64,000 nucleotides of DNA, from NCBI GenBank assembly GCA_021234155.1, contig JAJEKV010000011.1:21220677-21284676 (forward strand), written 5' to 3'. The first letter of the stretch is position 1, and each line of letters starts with the position of its first letter. The notes beneath the pieces were generated by a model. That model was not told the origin of the DNA. It was given only the letters and a program-made list of their open reading frames with translations, and did no database searches. This DNA comes from Isoetes taiwanensis (taxonomy: Eukaryota > Streptophyta > Lycopodiopsida > Isoetales > Isoetaceae). This document shows positions 62,786 through 64,000 of this stretch, piece by piece. The position numbers and the translations under genes were made by a program.

Positions 62786-64000
62786 TGGCATCAAGATTGG
62801 GTGCATCATTGTTGAATGGTATTGAAGTGTTTCAGGGAGAAGCTGGATTCCAAGCGTGGAAAGGAAGAATGAGAGATGTTCTTGAGGCGTAAGGACTTTG
62901 GGAATGCATTGCCGATTTACGGCAATAGTGAAGGTGAGAGTAGTATGCATTCTCGCTCAAGGCATTGGAAGTACCACGAAGGTTACTCTACACAGGAGGA
63001 AATTCGAAGTAGTTCAAGAAGCAAACTGCATGAAGCCAAGGTAATTCTTGTTAGCAAGTTGAGTTCAAGCATTATGCTTTGAAAAGTACTGAAATAAATC
63101 ACCACGAGAGATATGGGAGCATCTCATTAAGAATTATGAGGTTAAAAATACCTCTCACCGGATTTGTTGAACGAGAACCGAGGAAGTTGAGATATCATGA
63201 AAATGACAGTCTTACACAATTTTTTTCAGAAATTTGACAATATAATTGCAGATATGGAGGCCGCAGCGCATAATCACCAAAGAATATCAAGTGTTGTCTC
63301 TTGCTAGAGCTTTTAACAAGTATGGACAGCTTGGGAGCTTGATAAGGACTGTAGGAAGAAATCGGGAAAGAGCTGAAGTGTTGATACGAACTGAAATGGA
63401 GCAGATGAAGGTAACTCAGGAAGATGACAAAGAGCAAATTGAAGTATTATTTGCAGGTAAAGGAAATCAACGGATCTTCAAAGCTGGTAAAGTAGGTCCT
63501 TGTTTTGTATGTAATACATACGGTCATTTGAAAGCAAATTGTCCGAAAATCAAAGAAACTAGATGTTATAATTGTAATGGTTTTGGGCACATAGCTGCAA
63601 AGTGTTCAAGTCCCAAAGACCTGAGACGTGGCAAAGCTAGAGGTAATGCTGGAAATAACAAGGCTGAGTATAGAGAAAAGGCAAATTCCTTTAAAGGGAA
63701 AGAAGGAGCTGGAAGAGGAAGACAAAGGTCAGTTAACTTTGCAAAGCATGTTGAGGAGGAGGAAGCCACAGATGATGATGCAGAGGTAAAAAGTTTCTCC
63801 TCTTTGTCTATGACAAAAGAAGGACATAGTAATAACAATGACGATTTTTATGTTCTAGATAGTGGAGCTGAACGATCAGTGATCAAGTCAGCTCGATGTC
63901 TTAAGGATAGAAGTAGCAGGATTGGAAGTTACGTGCAAATGGGGAATGGTGTACTGCAGAAGGTTGAAGAATGTGGATTTCTAGAGTTGTTTGATCTTGC
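62786..64000 (+). pseudogene. Copia Gag with two zinc knuckles and protease start
   Basis: The ATG at 62786 gives MASRLGASLLNGIEVFQGEA, then GFQAWKGRMRDVLEA and a stop, the UBN2-type copia Gag start. Shifted frames keep REPRKLRYHENDSLTQFF and ITKEYQVLSLARAFNKYGQL. From about 63283 one frame is open to the window edge. It has zinc knuckles CFVCNTYGHLKANC (about 63500) and CYNCNGFGHIAAKC (about 63563), then the protease motif FYVLDSGAERSVIKS (about 63850). Gag is broken upstream; the pol part may still be open. Confidence 0.85.

Larger units (their letters stand above)
62326..64000 (+). mobile_element. Ty1/copia retrotransposon, 5' part, runs off the window
   Basis: LTR (62326-62769), primer site, gag and start of protease are present in order. 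The element inserted in the DUF674 copy 3 module, just after TTTGC (62321-62325). The 3' end and second LTR are outside the window. Confidence 0.85.

Overview
The window is nuclear DNA of a land plant, probably a seed-free one such as a fern or lycophyte, although the lineage is inferred and not proven. Support comes from DUF674 genes, a CACTA transposon with a CACTACTACAAAAAT end, a chromodomain Ty3/gypsy element, Ty1/copia and L1-type elements, GT-AG introns and initiator-Met primer sites. I saw no tRNA, rRNA, CRISPR or bacterial operon. Almost everything is mobile DNA, mostly decayed by small indels.

Region 1 (about 441-26741) is a nest of elements. The outer layer is a candidate large DNA transposon with 32-bp terminal inverted repeats (29/32 identical). 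It holds two convergent genes. The plus-strand gene (764-22768) is a coiled-coil/RING/acidic protein region followed by an FCP1/NIF-like HAD phosphatase. The minus-strand gene (26412-23072) is a transposase with DFAEN, SDGC and HGKGEHDG motifs. The plus-strand gene is broken by a 533-bp hAT-like MITE (3195-3727, 8-bp target duplication) and by an 18.2-kb CACTA element (4338-22540, CCA duplication). Inside the CACTA sits a 13.3-kb chromovirus (5016-18287, GAGCA duplication).

The most striking object is in that chromovirus. Between the primer site and gag it carries a histone H3-related gene (7245-8357). It begins MARTKQT, has a long charged tail, an H3 alphaN block (REIRHFQ) and an unmistakable H3 C-terminal fold (8211-8357). 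Parts of it look like the centromeric H3 variant. The same element ends its polyprotein with a chromodomain.

Region 2 (26742-37380) holds a minus-strand pogo-like transposase split around a 3.6-kb segment, an array of GGGCG/CGCCC palindromes, a short TTAGG array, and DUF674 copy 1. Region 3 (37380-43310) is a nearly full-length LINE with repeated 5' monomers, intact ORF1, a lightly damaged ORF2 and an (ATCT)n tail. Region 4 (43311-54785) holds a second LINE 3' end, a copia RNase H fragment, a second pogo fragment, a minus-strand LINE cut by a 183-bp MITE, a 33-bp mini-insertion with a 9-bp duplication, and DUF674 copy 2. Region 5 (54786-64000) holds a foldback element, a DUF7869 gene split by a 5'-truncated L1, an inverted DUF674 5' fragment split by an 823-bp hAT element, and the start of a copia element (LTR, primer site, gag zinc knuckles, protease) that runs off the window.
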